From an uncultured Mediterranea sp. (GTDB taxonomy: Bacteria; Bacteroidota; Bacteroidia; Bacteroidales; Bacteroidaceae): DNA of 64,000 nt. Of this stretch, positions 54,040-63,908 are shown piece after piece. The stretch is from contig CALZEQ010000003.1 in the NCBI GenBank assembly GCA_945641355.1, positions 55,447 to 119,446 on the forward strand. The letters are read 5' to 3'. Position numbers and translations under genes: made by a program. The notes below the pieces were generated by a model. The model did no database searches. It saw only the letters and a list, made by a program, of their open reading frames with translations, and had not been told where the DNA came from. The stretch's first letter is position 1; each line of letters begins with the position of its first letter.

Positions 54040-55830
54040 TTACTTCTTAGCTTTCTCCATCTGCTCCTTCAGAGCAGCCAGTGCATCGATGTCACCCAGC
54101 GTAGTAGAAGCGGCCTGGTTCTGGATTACCGGAGTCTCTTCCTTCTTGCTGTTGGCCTTCTTTGCAGCCTTCTTCTCTGCACGTTCCTCAGCCTTGGCTG
54201 CATCCTCGAAGATGCGGCTGTGAGAGAGGATGATGCGCTTGGCATCCTTGTTGAATTCGATTACCTTGAAATCCAGCTTCTCATCGAGCTGTGCCTGAGA
54301 GCCGTCCTGCTTAACGAGGTGCTTGGGAGTAGCGAATCCTTCCACGCCGTAAGGCAGAGCAACAACGGCACCCTTGTCAAGCATTTCGATGATGGTACCC
54401 TCATGGATGCTGCCTACCGTAAATACGGTTTCGAATACATCCCAAGGATTCTCTTCGAGCTGCTTGTGACCGAGGCTCAGGCGACGGTTCTCCTTGTCGA
54501 TTTCCAGAACCTGTACGTCGATGTCGGCACCAATCTGCGTGAATTCAGAAGGATGTTTCACCTTCTTTGTCCAAGAGAGGTCAGAGATGTGAATCAGGCC
54601 GTCTACGCCCTCTTCGATTTCTACGAATACACCGAAGTTAGTGAAGTTACGTACCTTGGCAGTATGCTTGCTGCCTACAGGATACTTCGTTTCGATGGTT
54701 TCCCATGGATCCGGCTTAAGCTGCTTGATGCCGAGAGACATCTTGCGCTCCTCGCGGTCGAGTGTCAGAACGACTGCCTCTACCTCATCGCCAACCTTCA
54801 TGAAATCCTGAGCAGAACGCAGGTGCTGGCTCCAAGACATCTCCGATACGTGAATCAGACCTTCTACGCCCGGAGCGATTTCGATGAATGCACCGTAATC
54901 GGCCATCACAACGACTTTGCCCTTCACGTGGTCGCCCACCTTGAGGTTCGGATCGAGTGCATCCCAAGGATGCGGAGTGAGTTGCTTCAAACCCAGAGCG
55001 ATACGCTTCTTCTCGTCATCGAAGTCGAGGATAACCACGTTGAGTTTCTGATCGAGTTCAACCACTTCCTTCGGATCGCTTACGCGGCCCCAAGAGAGGT
55101 CGGTGATGTGGATCAGACCGTCTACGCCGCCCAAGTCGATGAATACACCATACGAAGTGATATTCTTGACAGTTCCTTCGAGAACTTGTCCTTTCTCCAA
55201 TTTGCTGATAATTTCCTTCTTCTGCTGTTCCAACTCGGCTTCGATAAGAGCCTTGTGTGAAACAACGACGTTCTTGAACTCCTGGTTGATCTTCACAACC
55301 TTGAATTCCATTGTCTTGCCTACGAATACATCGTAGTCGCGGATAGGCTTCACATCAATCTGTGATCCCGGCAGGAAGGCCTCGATGCCGAATACGTCGA
55401 CAATCATACCACCCTTTGTGCGGCACTTGATGTAACCCTTGATGATTTCTTCGTTCTCCAAAGCAGCGTTCACACGATCCCAAGAGCGAGTAGCGCGTGC
55501 CTTGCGGTGAGACAGAACGAGTTGTCCCTTCTTGTCCTCCTGATTCTCGATATATACCTCAACGGTATCACCGACCTTCAGGTCAGGATTGTAACGGAAT
55601 TCACTCATCGGAATGATACCGTCCGATTTGAAACCGATGTTCACAACTACTTCACGCTTGTTCATTGCGATAACGGTTCCGTCAACCACCTCGCGGTCGT
55701 TAACCTTGTTCAGCGTATTGTCATACGCCTTCTCCAAGTCCTCATGACTTGCAGTTGTTACGGCTTCGCCGTTCTCATAGGCATCCCAGTTGAAGTCCTC
55801 AATAGGAGCCACATTCTTTAAATTTTCCAT
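54040..55830 (-). CDS. rpsA: 30S ribosomal protein S1
   Basis: The 596-residue protein has six S1 RNA-binding repeats, each with the pattern G-x-V-x-x-(I/F)-x-x-(Y/F)-G-(A/V)-F-(I/V)-x-(I/L) and (L/I)-I-H-(I/V)-S-(D/E)-(L/M)-S-W. It also has an acidic N-terminal lead and a Lys/Glu/Ala-rich tail (KAEERAEKKAAKKANSKKEE). S1 brings mRNA to the 30S subunit. It matters especially in Bacteroides, whose mRNAs lack strong Shine-Dalgarno sites. Length is usual for the phylum. It has its own promoter at 55898-55928 and an intrinsic terminator. Confidence 0.98.
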   Translation of the reverse strand: MENLKNVAPIEDFNWDAYENGEAVTTASHEDLEKAYDNTLNKVNDREVVDGTVIAMNKREVVVNIGFKSDGIIPMSEFRYNPDLKVGDTVEVYIENQEDKKGQLVLSHRKARATRSWDRVNAALENEEIIKGYIKCRTKGGMIVDVFGIEAFLPGSQIDVKPIRDYDVFVGKTMEFKVVKINQEFKNVVVSHKALIEAELEQQKKEIISKLEKGQVLEGTVKNITSYGVFIDLGGVDGLIHITDLSWGRVSDPKEVVELDQKLNVVILDFDDEKKRIALGLKQLTPHPWDALDPNLKVGDHVKGKVVVMADYGAFIEIAPGVEGLIHVSEMSWSQHLRSAQDFMKVGDEVEAVVLTLDREERKMSLGIKQLKPDPWETIETKYPVGSKHTAKVRNFTNFGVFVEIEEGVDGLIHISDLSWTKKVKHPSEFTQIGADIDVQVLEIDKENRRLSLGHKQLEENPWDVFETVFTVGSIHEGTIIEMLDKGAVVALPYGVEGFATPKHLVKQDGSQAQLDEKLDFKVIEFNKDAKRIILSHSRIFEDAAKAEERAEKKAAKKANSKKEETPVIQNQAASTTLGDIDALAALKEQMEKAKK

Positions 55831-55897
55831 TAATAAATAAATTGTTTAACTCGTTTTAATTAAGTGAGACATTATGTTGTCTATACTAAATCGGGCG

Positions 55898-55928
55898 CAA
55901 AGATAGAAGTAATTTCTTGAACCACAAA
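55898..55928 (-). promoter_or_regulatory. Promoter of rpsA
   Basis: TTTG (55928-55925, minus) is separated by 19 bases from TATCTTTG (55905-55898), a full match to the Bacteroides housekeeping promoter. The leader would be about 60 bases and A/T rich, as expected for a highly expressed ribosomal gene. Confidence 0.7.
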
Positions 55929-55995
55929 ACAAAATAGAAGTTTTGAGAAAGAAAAAAAGAAATCGCGCTGCATCTAATCAACCACTGAAATCACG

Positions 55996-56037
55996 AAAAG
56001 CAGGATGTGCCTTTCTAATTTGACACATCCTGCTTTT
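55996..56037 (-). terminator. Intrinsic terminator of the susCDEF operon
   Basis: AAAAGCAGGATGTG (55996-56009) and CACATCCTGCTTTT (56024-56037) form a perfect 14-base stem with T residues at the end on the minus strand. It lies 26 bases after the susF stop and separates that operon from the rpsA promoter. Confidence 0.88.
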
Positions 56038-56063
56038 CTGCCATTGATTCCGAAAGGAACGGA

Positions 56064-57554
56064 TTATTCGACGGTCACGAATACGAATTGTCCGGTGATG
56101 TCATTGAAATAGACATTGTATGTTCCTGCGGGAACCTTGATATTGCTGCCGTTTTGAGTAGCCTGGCCGCTCTTGTCCGTTGTCACATCCACATCGGCAC
56201 CCCAGTTGACTGACCAATTGGCATTGGCACGGAACTTGAGTTCTGTATCGGCATCCAGCACGAATTCACCCGAATACCAGTTGTGCGGAGCCTTCTTAAC
56301 CTGCGTCATCACAAAGCCTTTGGTATCATTGCCGGGCCAGCCGTTGAAACCACCCAGGAGCTCGATGAACTCGTACTCTGCAGGTTCTTGGTTATCCAAT
56401 TTCGTCCATGTGTAGGTCATGGTGCTGAAATCTGCGGTAAAGGTGTAGAAGGCATCCTTCTCCGGGCAAACAATCGCACCCGAATTGGTGTTGACGATAG
56501 TTCCGGTCTCGTCGGTTGCGCCATCCACAGTTGCACCGAAGCAGGCAGACCAAGTGCCAAAGTCGCTGTTCAGCCACAGTTTCAGATTGGCAGCGCCGAC
56601 AAATTTGGTGGTATAGCTCTGAATCATGGCTGTTGTAGGATAGAGCATACAGGTCTTGCCCGTTGCGGGATTGTCGTTCCATCCTTGCATTTCACCAACG
56701 ATGAAGTATTCAGGAGCCACCTCTTTGATGCTGTAAGTATAGTCCATCATATTCAGGGTCATGATGTACATGCCGGCCTTCTCAATCTTGCCGGCTTGCG
56801 GATTGTCGGTTATCAGTTTGCCCGACAGACTGCTGTCGCCATCCACTTCCACACCAACGACACCGGTTTCGCCGCCGACCCATACGTCGCCACCATCCAC
56901 ATTGCTTTGAGGAATGATTTTCCAACACTGATTATCCCCCGTAGTGCTGAACATCAGGGTGAAGACAGGGTCATCATATACATCTGCGTCGCTATGGCTG
57001 AAGGGGGACATAGCGTCTGCGCTCCATCCGTTCATGTCACCAATCAGGTAATATCCGTTAGAGATAAAGGGAGCCTTGGGCGTTGCCTTGATGATGATGG
57101 GGTCACAAGTCAGCAGCGAAGCCTGCCCTTCCTTCATCAGATTGGCATATACTTTAGCTTTCATGGTACGCTCGGTGGGACGTTTGCCATAAGCCTCCAC
57201 GATGAGTGCCTGCAATTCGGCAGTCGAAACCTGACCGCCTTCGTCAGCTTTCAGTTGGGTTGTTTTGGCATCGGCCACTCCTTCGGGTGTGATGTCCAAA
57301 CGGAAATTTTCGATGGTAGTGCCTTCGGGCATACCGGAGGGCTGGGTGTATGAAAACACGGCAACCTTTTCACCGGCCTTTGCCAGATCACTGGAGGCCA
57401 CGGCAGATACCGAGAAGCCCGGAATGGTAACAGCTTCCTCCTGAGGCCATGCCTGAGGTTCTGCCACATCTTCGTTGAAGTCTTCGTTGCAAGCCGACAG
57501 CAAAGCTGCAGCTCCTATAAACGAGAACAATATGTATTGTTTCATATATTTCAT
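56064..57554 (-). CDS. susF: SusF/SusE-type starch-binding surface lipoprotein
   Basis: The 496-residue lipoprotein has the lipobox LLSAC (Cys near residue 22) followed by NEDFNEDVAEPQ. An N-terminal immunoglobulin-like domain (about 40-150) is followed by three carbohydrate-binding repeats of the SusE/SusF type. Each opens with a glycan-site pattern such as YYLIGDMNGWSADAMSPFSH (about 167), YFIVGEMQGWNDNPATG (about 285) and FIELLGGFNGWPGNDTKGF (about 397). In B. thetaiotaomicron, SusF holds starch at the surface but does not cut it. It is the last gene of the operon, 60 bases after susE and 26 before a terminator. The symbol is by architecture and position; the alpha-glucan ligand is inferred. 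Confidence 0.8.
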   Translation of the reverse strand: MKYMKQYILFSFIGAAALLSACNEDFNEDVAEPQAWPQEEAVTIPGFSVSAVASSDLAKAGEKVAVFSYTQPSGMPEGTTIENFRLDITPEGVADAKTTQLKADEGGQVSTAELQALIVEAYGKRPTERTMKAKVYANLMKEGQASLLTCDPIIIKATPKAPFISNGYYLIGDMNGWSADAMSPFSHSDADVYDDPVFTLMFSTTGDNQCWKIIPQSNVDGGDVWVGGETGVVGVEVDGDSSLSGKLITDNPQAGKIEKAGMYIMTLNMMDYTYSIKEVAPEYFIVGEMQGWNDNPATGKTCMLYPTTAMIQSYTTKFVGAANLKLWLNSDFGTWSACFGATVDGATDETGTIVNTNSGAIVCPEKDAFYTFTADFSTMTYTWTKLDNQEPAEYEFIELLGGFNGWPGNDTKGFVMTQVKKAPHNWYSGEFVLDADTELKFRANANWSVNWGADVDVTTDKSGQATQNGSNIKVPAGTYNVYFNDITGQFVFVTVE

Positions 57555-57614
57555 TATTTAATGTTTATGATTCAGGAACAGCAAGCACGGGGACTTGCTG
57601 TTCCCATTCAATTA

Positions 57615-58751
57615 TTACTCAATCTTACCGGTATCGTTCGTAAAGTTCAGATACATCTTCTGTCCGGCTTTGGTGACGATACGGTCAAGGTCACCGCCTG
57701 CGCCACGGTAAGTCAGTTTCTTGTCGAATACCATGAACTCAGACTTCCACCAGTCATAACCGTCAATCTTGACGTATGCACGAGGACCTTCGGGAGCATC
57801 CTGAGCAAATGCGGGCGATACGAAGTAATCGTCTGCCGTGGCAGGCACCTCAAACTTCCAGTCAGCCATCAGTTCATCCCATTTGCCATCTGTGGTACAA
57901 CCACCAATCAGCCATACATTAGGCTCATTCAGTTCTACTGTATAGTCGATGTTGCGGCCATTGACAGCCGAACGGATTACAATCAGATACCAGCCGCCCT
58001 TTGTCACACCGATGTTGCCACCGTCGTCAAAGGCGTCAGCCTTGTTGTTATCTACGACCTTGGCTCCGGCAAATCCCTTTTCGCCACCGTCCCATGCAGT
58101 GGCGGTATTGAACTTGAAGCCCTTTCCAGCAGGCAGATAGACCATACGCCAGAAGACGCCTGTGGTACCGTCGTAAACAGGAATCATTTCAGGAGCGTTA
58201 CTCCAAGCCCAGTCGCAGAACTGACCGATAAGATAGAGTTTCGCAGGCAGCTTCACAGGAGGCAGAGCGAACTCAGAGCGTACGGTAGGCAGCTTCACTA
58301 CATTGGATATTATGGAAGCGATGGTGCCACCAGCCGAAGTCAGTTCGGCAATGACACGTACATAGAATTCGCTGGTGATGGGGAAATCGGCCTCAGTCTT
58401 ACCTGCGGCCAGTTGCAGATTAGTGAAAGCGACGGCCATTTCCGACGCATCCACGCCCATCTTAGCTGTGGAATATTTCGTATCCAGCACGGTGCTGTTG
58501 CCAAAGTCTTGCGAGAGCGATACCTCTACACTGTATACGGTCGGAGCCGTGTAGCCGAAATCGGGCTGTGAGCAGGTCAGCTCTACGACCTTGGAACTGC
58601 TCAAGTCATAGATGGAGTTGACGTATGCGGGAGTGTTGAGCACAAACGTTGTCGGCTCCTGCAACGTAGGATTGGAATCCCTGTCTGATTCGCAGGCAGT
58701 CAGTCCCATCAGGCCTGCAATCAACAAACTGTAAATAGATAATTTTTTCAT
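57615..58751 (-). CDS. susE: SusE-type starch-binding surface lipoprotein
   Basis: The product is about 378 residues from the ATG of MKKLSIYSLLIAGLMGLTAC (lipobox Cys 20); the longer frame starting ten codons upstream runs before the signal peptide. The SusE N-terminal domain (about 30-135: TTFVLNTPAYVNSIYDLSSSKVVELTCSQPDFG, YSVEVSLSQDF) is followed by two binding modules (LYLIGQFCDWAWSNAPEMIPVYDG, about 195; VWLIGGCTTDGKWDELM, about 288). It retains alpha-glucan at the cell surface for SusC/SusD. It lies between susD (41 bases upstream) and susF. The symbol is inferred from operon order. Confidence 0.82.
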   Translation of the reverse strand: MKKLSIYSLLIAGLMGLTACESDRDSNPTLQEPTTFVLNTPAYVNSIYDLSSSKVVELTCSQPDFGYTAPTVYSVEVSLSQDFGNSTVLDTKYSTAKMGVDASEMAVAFTNLQLAAGKTEADFPITSEFYVRVIAELTSAGGTIASIISNVVKLPTVRSEFALPPVKLPAKLYLIGQFCDWAWSNAPEMIPVYDGTTGVFWRMVYLPAGKGFKFNTATAWDGGEKGFAGAKVVDNNKADAFDDGGNIGVTKGGWYLIVIRSAVNGRNIDYTVELNEPNVWLIGGCTTDGKWDELMADWKFEVPATADDYFVSPAFAQDAPEGPRAYVKIDGYDWWKSEFMVFDKKLTYRGAGGDLDRIVTKAGQKMYLNFTNDTGKIE

Positions 58752-58791
58752 ATCTTGTTTTGCTATAATCTTGTTAAACAATCACAGACCA

Positions 58792-60384
58792 TCAATATCC
58801 CGGATTCTGAACCAGATTCTTGTTGGCATTCATATCCGTATCGGGAATGGCGAATACATTCAGGTTGGCACTGAAGTTCGTTCCATCCATCGTACCGCCC
58901 TTCCACTGCCATTTGTAGTCGGAAGAGCCACCGAACTTACCGAAACGAATCAAATCGGTACGACGGCGTCCCTCAAAGTAGAACTCACGTCCCCATTCGT
59001 CCAGAATCTCATTCAGCGTATAGGATGATTTGGTGTCCTTGTTGTTGGCACGGCTGCGGATGGCGTTGATGGCCGAAGCACCCTCTGCAGTAGTTGTACC
59101 ATTGTTCTGACGGGCTGTAGCTTCTGCGTATGACAAGTAAGCCTCTGCCGCACGCATCAGGAAGAAGTCGGTGTCGGGGAACTGAGGATCCTTGGGTGTG
59201 CCGCCATTGGAATAGTAGTTATTGAACTTGGAGCAAGAGAATCCATTCTCAAACACCGTCACATCGGCAATATCCAGCTCGCGGTCCTTACCCCAGAAGA
59301 GGGCGCGGTCGTCACCGGCAGCTGCGATCATCTCCCAAGTATCGCCATTCGGAATACCACCATTGGGGAAGAACTTCTTAATCAGGTCGGGACGACAACG
59401 GTTACCTGCCCACATTTCTGTGGTGTTGTTCGTACCCGAACCGTTCAGATTCATATCCTTTTGGAAAGTAGAAGCCATCAGGAAGAGAGTAGTACCCCAG
59501 CTGGTAGTCAGCTTGCCATCCTGCAGCAACGGCAGGATAGCCTCTTTCTGTGCACCGTTCTCACCATTGTTACCCATGAAGAGCATCTGGTAGGCAGTCC
59601 ATTTGCCCTCGCCGGTGGTGTGCAGTTTGTAGCCGCTATCCATCACCTTCTTGGCATACTCGGCAGCCTTGGCCCACTGGGCTGTACCCGTATAGACCTC
59701 GGCATTCAAGTAGAGACGGCAGAGCAGCATCCAGGCGGCAGCTTTGTCGGCACGGCCGTAGGTATTGGCCAGCGGAGCAGTCATATCCGCTTCACACTCC
59801 AACAGTTCCTTCTCAATGAAATCATACACCTCTTTGCGGCTGGCCTGAGGGGCAGCCTCCGAAGAGAGGGCAGTCAGGAAGGGGATATTACCCCAACCGT
59901 CCATCAGATAATAGTAGTAGAGGGCACGCAAGAAACGGATTTCCGCCGTCATCGTAGCGTCATAATCAGCCGCCTCCGTCAGGTAGAAGTTGCAGAACGT
60001 CACACCGATATACAGGCGGTTGTAATAGCCGCGCAACATCGGGTGGCTGGCACCCCACTGGTTGTAGTTGAATGCGGGGATACCTTCGTCACCCCAGCAG
60101 CACATAGCCTCATCCGTTGTCAACTCGTTGGCATTCCAAAGCTGACGGATAAAACCTGTAGTACCACCGTCCAGACCGTCAACGTCGCAGTCACCGTTGG
60201 CTCCGCCATTGCCGGCCACAGCCATGTTGGCGTAACATTTTGCGAACAGGCCGTCGTAGTCCGGAGTCATGTTTGTACTGGGGTCGATAGGCGTGACATC
60301 CAAATCATTGACACACGAACCCAATCCCATCGACAGCAGCAATGCAGTCGCAGGAACAATATGTTTCAGAAAACTAAATTTCAT
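58792..60384 (-). CDS. susD: SusD-type surface lipoprotein of the susCDEF operon
   Basis: The 530-residue SusD homologue has a lipobox LGSC (Cys near residue 24). It has TPR helices with RFLRALYYYYLMDGWGNIPFLTALSSEAAPQASRKEVYDFIEKELLECE, MRAAEAYLSYAEATARQN and the C-terminal EWGREFYFEGRRRTDLIRFGKFGG block. The Ala-Leu-Tyr-Tyr-Tyr and Trp-Gly run, and the EGRRRTDLIRF block, are close to what is known for starch-type SusD. It pairs with SusC encoded 26 bases upstream and precedes susE by 41 bases. Ligand expected to be a starch-like alpha-glucan, inferred from the SusE/SusF genes. Confidence 0.93.
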   Translation of the reverse strand: MKFSFLKHIVPATALLLSMGLGSCVNDLDVTPIDPSTNMTPDYDGLFAKCYANMAVAGNGGANGDCDVDGLDGGTTGFIRQLWNANELTTDEAMCCWGDEGIPAFNYNQWGASHPMLRGYYNRLYIGVTFCNFYLTEAADYDATMTAEIRFLRALYYYYLMDGWGNIPFLTALSSEAAPQASRKEVYDFIEKELLECEADMTAPLANTYGRADKAAAWMLLCRLYLNAEVYTGTAQWAKAAEYAKKVMDSGYKLHTTGEGKWTAYQMLFMGNNGENGAQKEAILPLLQDGKLTTSWGTTLFLMASTFQKDMNLNGSGTNNTTEMWAGNRCRPDLIKKFFPNGGIPNGDTWEMIAAAGDDRALFWGKDRELDIADVTVFENGFSCSKFNNYYSNGGTPKDPQFPDTDFFLMRAAEAYLSYAEATARQNNGTTTAEGASAINAIRSRANNKDTKSSYTLNEILDEWGREFYFEGRRRTDLIRFGKFGGSSDYKWQWKGGTMDGTNFSANLNVFAIPDTDMNANKNLVQNPGY

Positions 60385-60410
60385 ATCTATATATATAGGT
60401 TAATGGGTTA

Positions 60411-63400
60411 TTAGAAATTAAGTGATAATCCCAACTGTGCCGTGAACGGACGGGGATAGATATTGTTGTCTATACCACCAAACACTTCGGGGTCGATGCC
60501 CTTGTAGTCGGTGATGGTGAAGACGTTGGTAACAGCACCATAGATACGGCCGCCGATGTTGTGGCCGAACAATTTGTCGAAGCTGTAACCCAAAGTGATG
60601 TTGTCGCACTTCAAGAACGTAGCGTTCTGTACGTAGTAGTCGGACAACACGGCATCATTGGTTTGCCAGCCTTTCTGAACAGACATGACAGGTACGTTGC
60701 TGACGAAGTTCAAGCGAGAGATATACCCCTTGTTGACGTTGGCCGAACCTGCTTCCAGGTCATTATATACATAGTTGTCGAAGCTGGCACGCAGTGAGAA
60801 GCCGAGATCCCAGTTCTTCCACATAATCTTCGAGGAGAGGCCTGCGGTCCAGGGAGCTGCGGGACTCTTGTAGAAATACTTGTCGCTGTCGTTGATGATA
60901 CCATCGGCATTGCGATCGACGTATGCACCTTCGATGGGCTTGCCATCTTTGTCATAAACCTGCTGGTACACATAGAACGAGCTGGCAGGATGGCCTACAG
61001 CATGAGCCTGGCAGTTACCGCCTGTACCGGCAGAAATACCACCTGTTGCTACGAAGTAATCCTCACCACCAATCAGTTCGGTGATTTCGTTCTTGTTGTA
61101 GGTAGCATTGGCTGTGATTTCCCATGAGAGGTCGTTAGTCTGGATGGGGCGGTAGGTCAAGCTGACCTCCACACCGGTATTCTTCAGCGAACCGATGTTG
61201 CTGTTCACCTTCGTACGGAAGTTGGAGCCGACAGGTACATCGACGTTATTCAGCAGGTCAGTTGTCTTACGATAGTAGTAGTCCACGCTACCGCTCAGTT
61301 TGCCATTCCACAAACCGAAATCGATACCGGCATTGTAAGTAGTCGTAGTCTCCCAAGTCAAGTCACTGTTGTAGGCATCAGGACGATAGAGCGTACCATC
61401 GCCGATGATAGGATAAGCACTGCCGGGAATGCCGACAACATCACTGACATTGTAAGAAGCGAAGTAGTTGTAGTCGCCGATACCATCCTGCTGACCGGTC
61501 TGACCATAACCCAAACGGAGCTTCAAGTCGCTGATCACCTCATTGTCCTTCAAGAATGCCTCTTCATTGATTCTCCAACCGAAAGCGAATGAGGGGAAGA
61601 GAGCCCAGTGATCCTTGAAACGTGACGAACCGTCGTAACGTACGGTAGCCGTCAGCATATAGCGGTCGAGCAGTGTGTAGTTGGCACGTCCGAAGAAGGA
61701 TACCAGATAGTTTTCGCTCTTCCATACTTTCTGGTTGCGGTTGTAGGGTGTACCACGCTTGGATGTGTCGTTGTTGGTGTCACGATAGAGTCCATAACCG
61801 TCGCGTTCGCCCTTGTGGTAGAAGTGCTGCCACTCATAGCCACCCATGATGTCGAAATGATGTGCACTGTTGAAGTCCTTGTAATACTGCGCGTAGGCAT
61901 TGAACATCTTGTTGTACTTGGTAATCTTTTCCCAGCCGTCCCAGCCGTAGTAGTTATTCTCTGTCGAATAGGGAGAAACGACGGTAGTCTGTTTACCGGT
62001 AGAGAAGTCACCGCCGACATTCATGTGCAGACGAAGGTCTTCCAAGCCATGTACCTTGTAGTCGAACTCCGCATTACCGATAAAGGACTTCGAGTTTGCC
62101 GTATCGTCTCGCTGTTCGAGGGTAGCCACGGGATTCTTGGTTGCGTTGCGGTTGGAAGTAGTTGTCCATGTGGGGTCGTCGAGGGCAGTACCATCGGCAG
62201 TCCACTGGCTGTAGCCACCGAACCAATTTTTCATGATAGCGTCGTTGGAACGTACATTCCATGTAGGAATCATGTAGACCGCAGCACCAATGGCACCACC
62301 GTCTGCATAACGGTTGTTGGCAATCATACCCTTGGCATTCAGGTTTACTGTCAGATGATCGTCAAAGAACTTGGGCGATACATTGACCGATGCCGTGTAA
62401 CGCTCAAAGTTAGATGTCTTCAAGATACCGTCCTGATTGGTGTAACCCAGCGAAACGCGGTAAGGCATATTCTTCAAACCACCCGAAACGGTCACATTGT
62501 GGTCGTGACTGATGGCGGCACGATAAATCTCGTCCTGCCAATCCGTATTGTTGTAGATGTACTTTCCGTTTGCATCCTGACGGGCGTATGCCAACGAGCC
62601 ATCCGACTGGAGGCCGGCAGCTAGATTCCATTCTGTACTTCCCACACCGTAATACTCTTCCATCAATTCGCCGAATTGCTGACCGCTCAATACATCAATA
62701 GTCTTCTTCTTCATGCTGACCGATACATTGCCATTGTATGCCACCTTAGCCTTCTGACCGGCACGTCCTTTTTTGGTTGTGATGATGATGACACCGTTCG
62801 AACCACGGCTACCATAGATGGCCGTAGCCGAAGCATCCTTCAATACGGTAAAACTTTCGATATCAGCAGGGTTCACTATTGACAGGAGGTTTGACATACC
62901 TTTCACGCCATCGTTGTCCATAGCCAGACCATCGATGACAATCAACGGCTTGTTGCTAGCATTCAGTGACGAGCCGCCACGGATGCGGATTTCAGCTCCA
63001 CCACCCGGTGTACCACCGTTGCTAGTTACGTTCACACCTGCAATCTTACCTTGCATCATGTCTTGTGCATTGGTGACAAGACCTTTGTTCATCTCATCAG
63101 GTTTCACGGCTGTTACCGAACCGGTCAAGTCATTCTTCTTGGCCACACCGTAACCGATGACCACCACTTCGTTCAGCAGCTCGCCATCATCCTTCAGCTC
63201 CACCACCACTGTCGGTGCAGCCTCGACCTCGGCTGTTTTGTAGCCGATAAAAGACACCTGGAGGATAGCTCCCTTAGGAACACTCAAGGTAAAATTACCG
63301 TCAAGGTCGGTAATGGTACCGTTCGACGGATTTCCCTTTTCTACTACATTCGCGCCTATCACCTCACCCATGGAGTCTTTGACATGCCCCTTCACGGTGA

Positions 63401-63488
63401 TGTTTTGTGCGTAAGCGCCTACAGACAAGAATAACCCTAATGTTAGGGTCAGAACCATTTGAATGATTCTCAGATTAACTTGCTTCAT
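60411..63488 (-). CDS. susC: SusC-type TonB-dependent transporter of the susCDEF operon
   Basis: The product is about 1,025 residues from the ATG of MKQVNLRIIQMVLTLTLGLF; an ATG eight codons upstream is less likely. It has a signal peptide to about residue 27 (GAYAQ), a carboxypeptidase-like sandwich (about 29-100, VKGHVKDSMGEVIGANVVEKG), EVVVIGYG near 108, the plug (IRGGSSLNASNKPLIVIDGLAMDN; TAIYGSRGSNGVIIITTKKGR) and a barrel ending PFTAQLGLSLNF. It has no STN domain. It imports malto-oligosaccharide-type glycans by inference from the SusD/E/F partners. A TACTTTTG -7 box lies at 63585-63592. No susA, susB, susG or susR is present in the window. Confidence 0.95.
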   Translation of the reverse strand: MKQVNLRIIQMVLTLTLGLFLSVGAYAQNITVKGHVKDSMGEVIGANVVEKGNPSNGTITDLDGNFTLSVPKGAILQVSFIGYKTAEVEAAPTVVVELKDDGELLNEVVVIGYGVAKKNDLTGSVTAVKPDEMNKGLVTNAQDMMQGKIAGVNVTSNGGTPGGGAEIRIRGGSSLNASNKPLIVIDGLAMDNDGVKGMSNLLSIVNPADIESFTVLKDASATAIYGSRGSNGVIIITTKKGRAGQKAKVAYNGNVSVSMKKKTIDVLSGQQFGELMEEYYGVGSTEWNLAAGLQSDGSLAYARQDANGKYIYNNTDWQDEIYRAAISHDHNVTVSGGLKNMPYRVSLGYTNQDGILKTSNFERYTASVNVSPKFFDDHLTVNLNAKGMIANNRYADGGAIGAAVYMIPTWNVRSNDAIMKNWFGGYSQWTADGTALDDPTWTTTSNRNATKNPVATLEQRDDTANSKSFIGNAEFDYKVHGLEDLRLHMNVGGDFSTGKQTTVVSPYSTENNYYGWDGWEKITKYNKMFNAYAQYYKDFNSAHHFDIMGGYEWQHFYHKGERDGYGLYRDTNNDTSKRGTPYNRNQKVWKSENYLVSFFGRANYTLLDRYMLTATVRYDGSSRFKDHWALFPSFAFGWRINEEAFLKDNEVISDLKLRLGYGQTGQQDGIGDYNYFASYNVSDVVGIPGSAYPIIGDGTLYRPDAYNSDLTWETTTTYNAGIDFGLWNGKLSGSVDYYYRKTTDLLNNVDVPVGSNFRTKVNSNIGSLKNTGVEVSLTYRPIQTNDLSWEITANATYNKNEITELIGGEDYFVATGGISAGTGGNCQAHAVGHPASSFYVYQQVYDKDGKPIEGAYVDRNADGIINDSDKYFYKSPAAPWTAGLSSKIMWKNWDLGFSLRASFDNYVYNDLEAGSANVNKGYISRLNFVSNVPVMSVQKGWQTNDAVLSDYYVQNATFLKCDNITLGYSFDKLFGHNIGGRIYGAVTNVFTITDYKGIDPEVFGGIDNNIYPRPFTAQLGLSLNF

Positions 63489-63584
63489 GCATTTACAAAT
63501 TAAAGTTAACAATATTAATTATTAAACATATTTATCTCTATTTGGTTTGCAACTTCCCTCACGCTAAGGGACACTAAACCGCAG

Positions 63585-63592
63585 CAAAAGTA
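63585..63592 (-). promoter_or_regulatory. Candidate -7 promoter element of the susCDEF operon
   Basis: TACTTTTG on the minus strand matches TAnnTTTG and lies 97 bases before the susC ATG. The -33 region is weak, in keeping with activator control such as by a SusR-type regulator. Confidence 0.45.
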
Positions 63593-63908
63593 TAAGATTC
63601 ATTGAGAAAGCGGAAGTGAGAAGGAGAGAAATCTGCAAACCGAACAGTGCAAACGATTGCGCAACATATTTTGCATTCGTTCCGCTCTTGGTGCTTGCCC
63701 GACGGCTCTGCAGCTCACCCGTTCATACACTTGCTCCCTACCTGCTCCCTACAAGACTCGACTATTCTTCGTGTTATTGTAAGGCAAACAGAAGGAAATT
63801 CACCGAATCTGGTACGGAGGAGAAAAACAGATTGTTTATGCGGTGTTTGATTCAGTCATATCCTTAGGTTGCTTCAGTCGTATACTGAAATAACCCGTTG
63901 GCGGAATT

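Noticed and set aside
63616..63867. 83-codon plus-strand frame upstream of susC
   Set aside because: No ribosome-entry context, family likeness or conserved composition; it overlaps the likely regulatory region.
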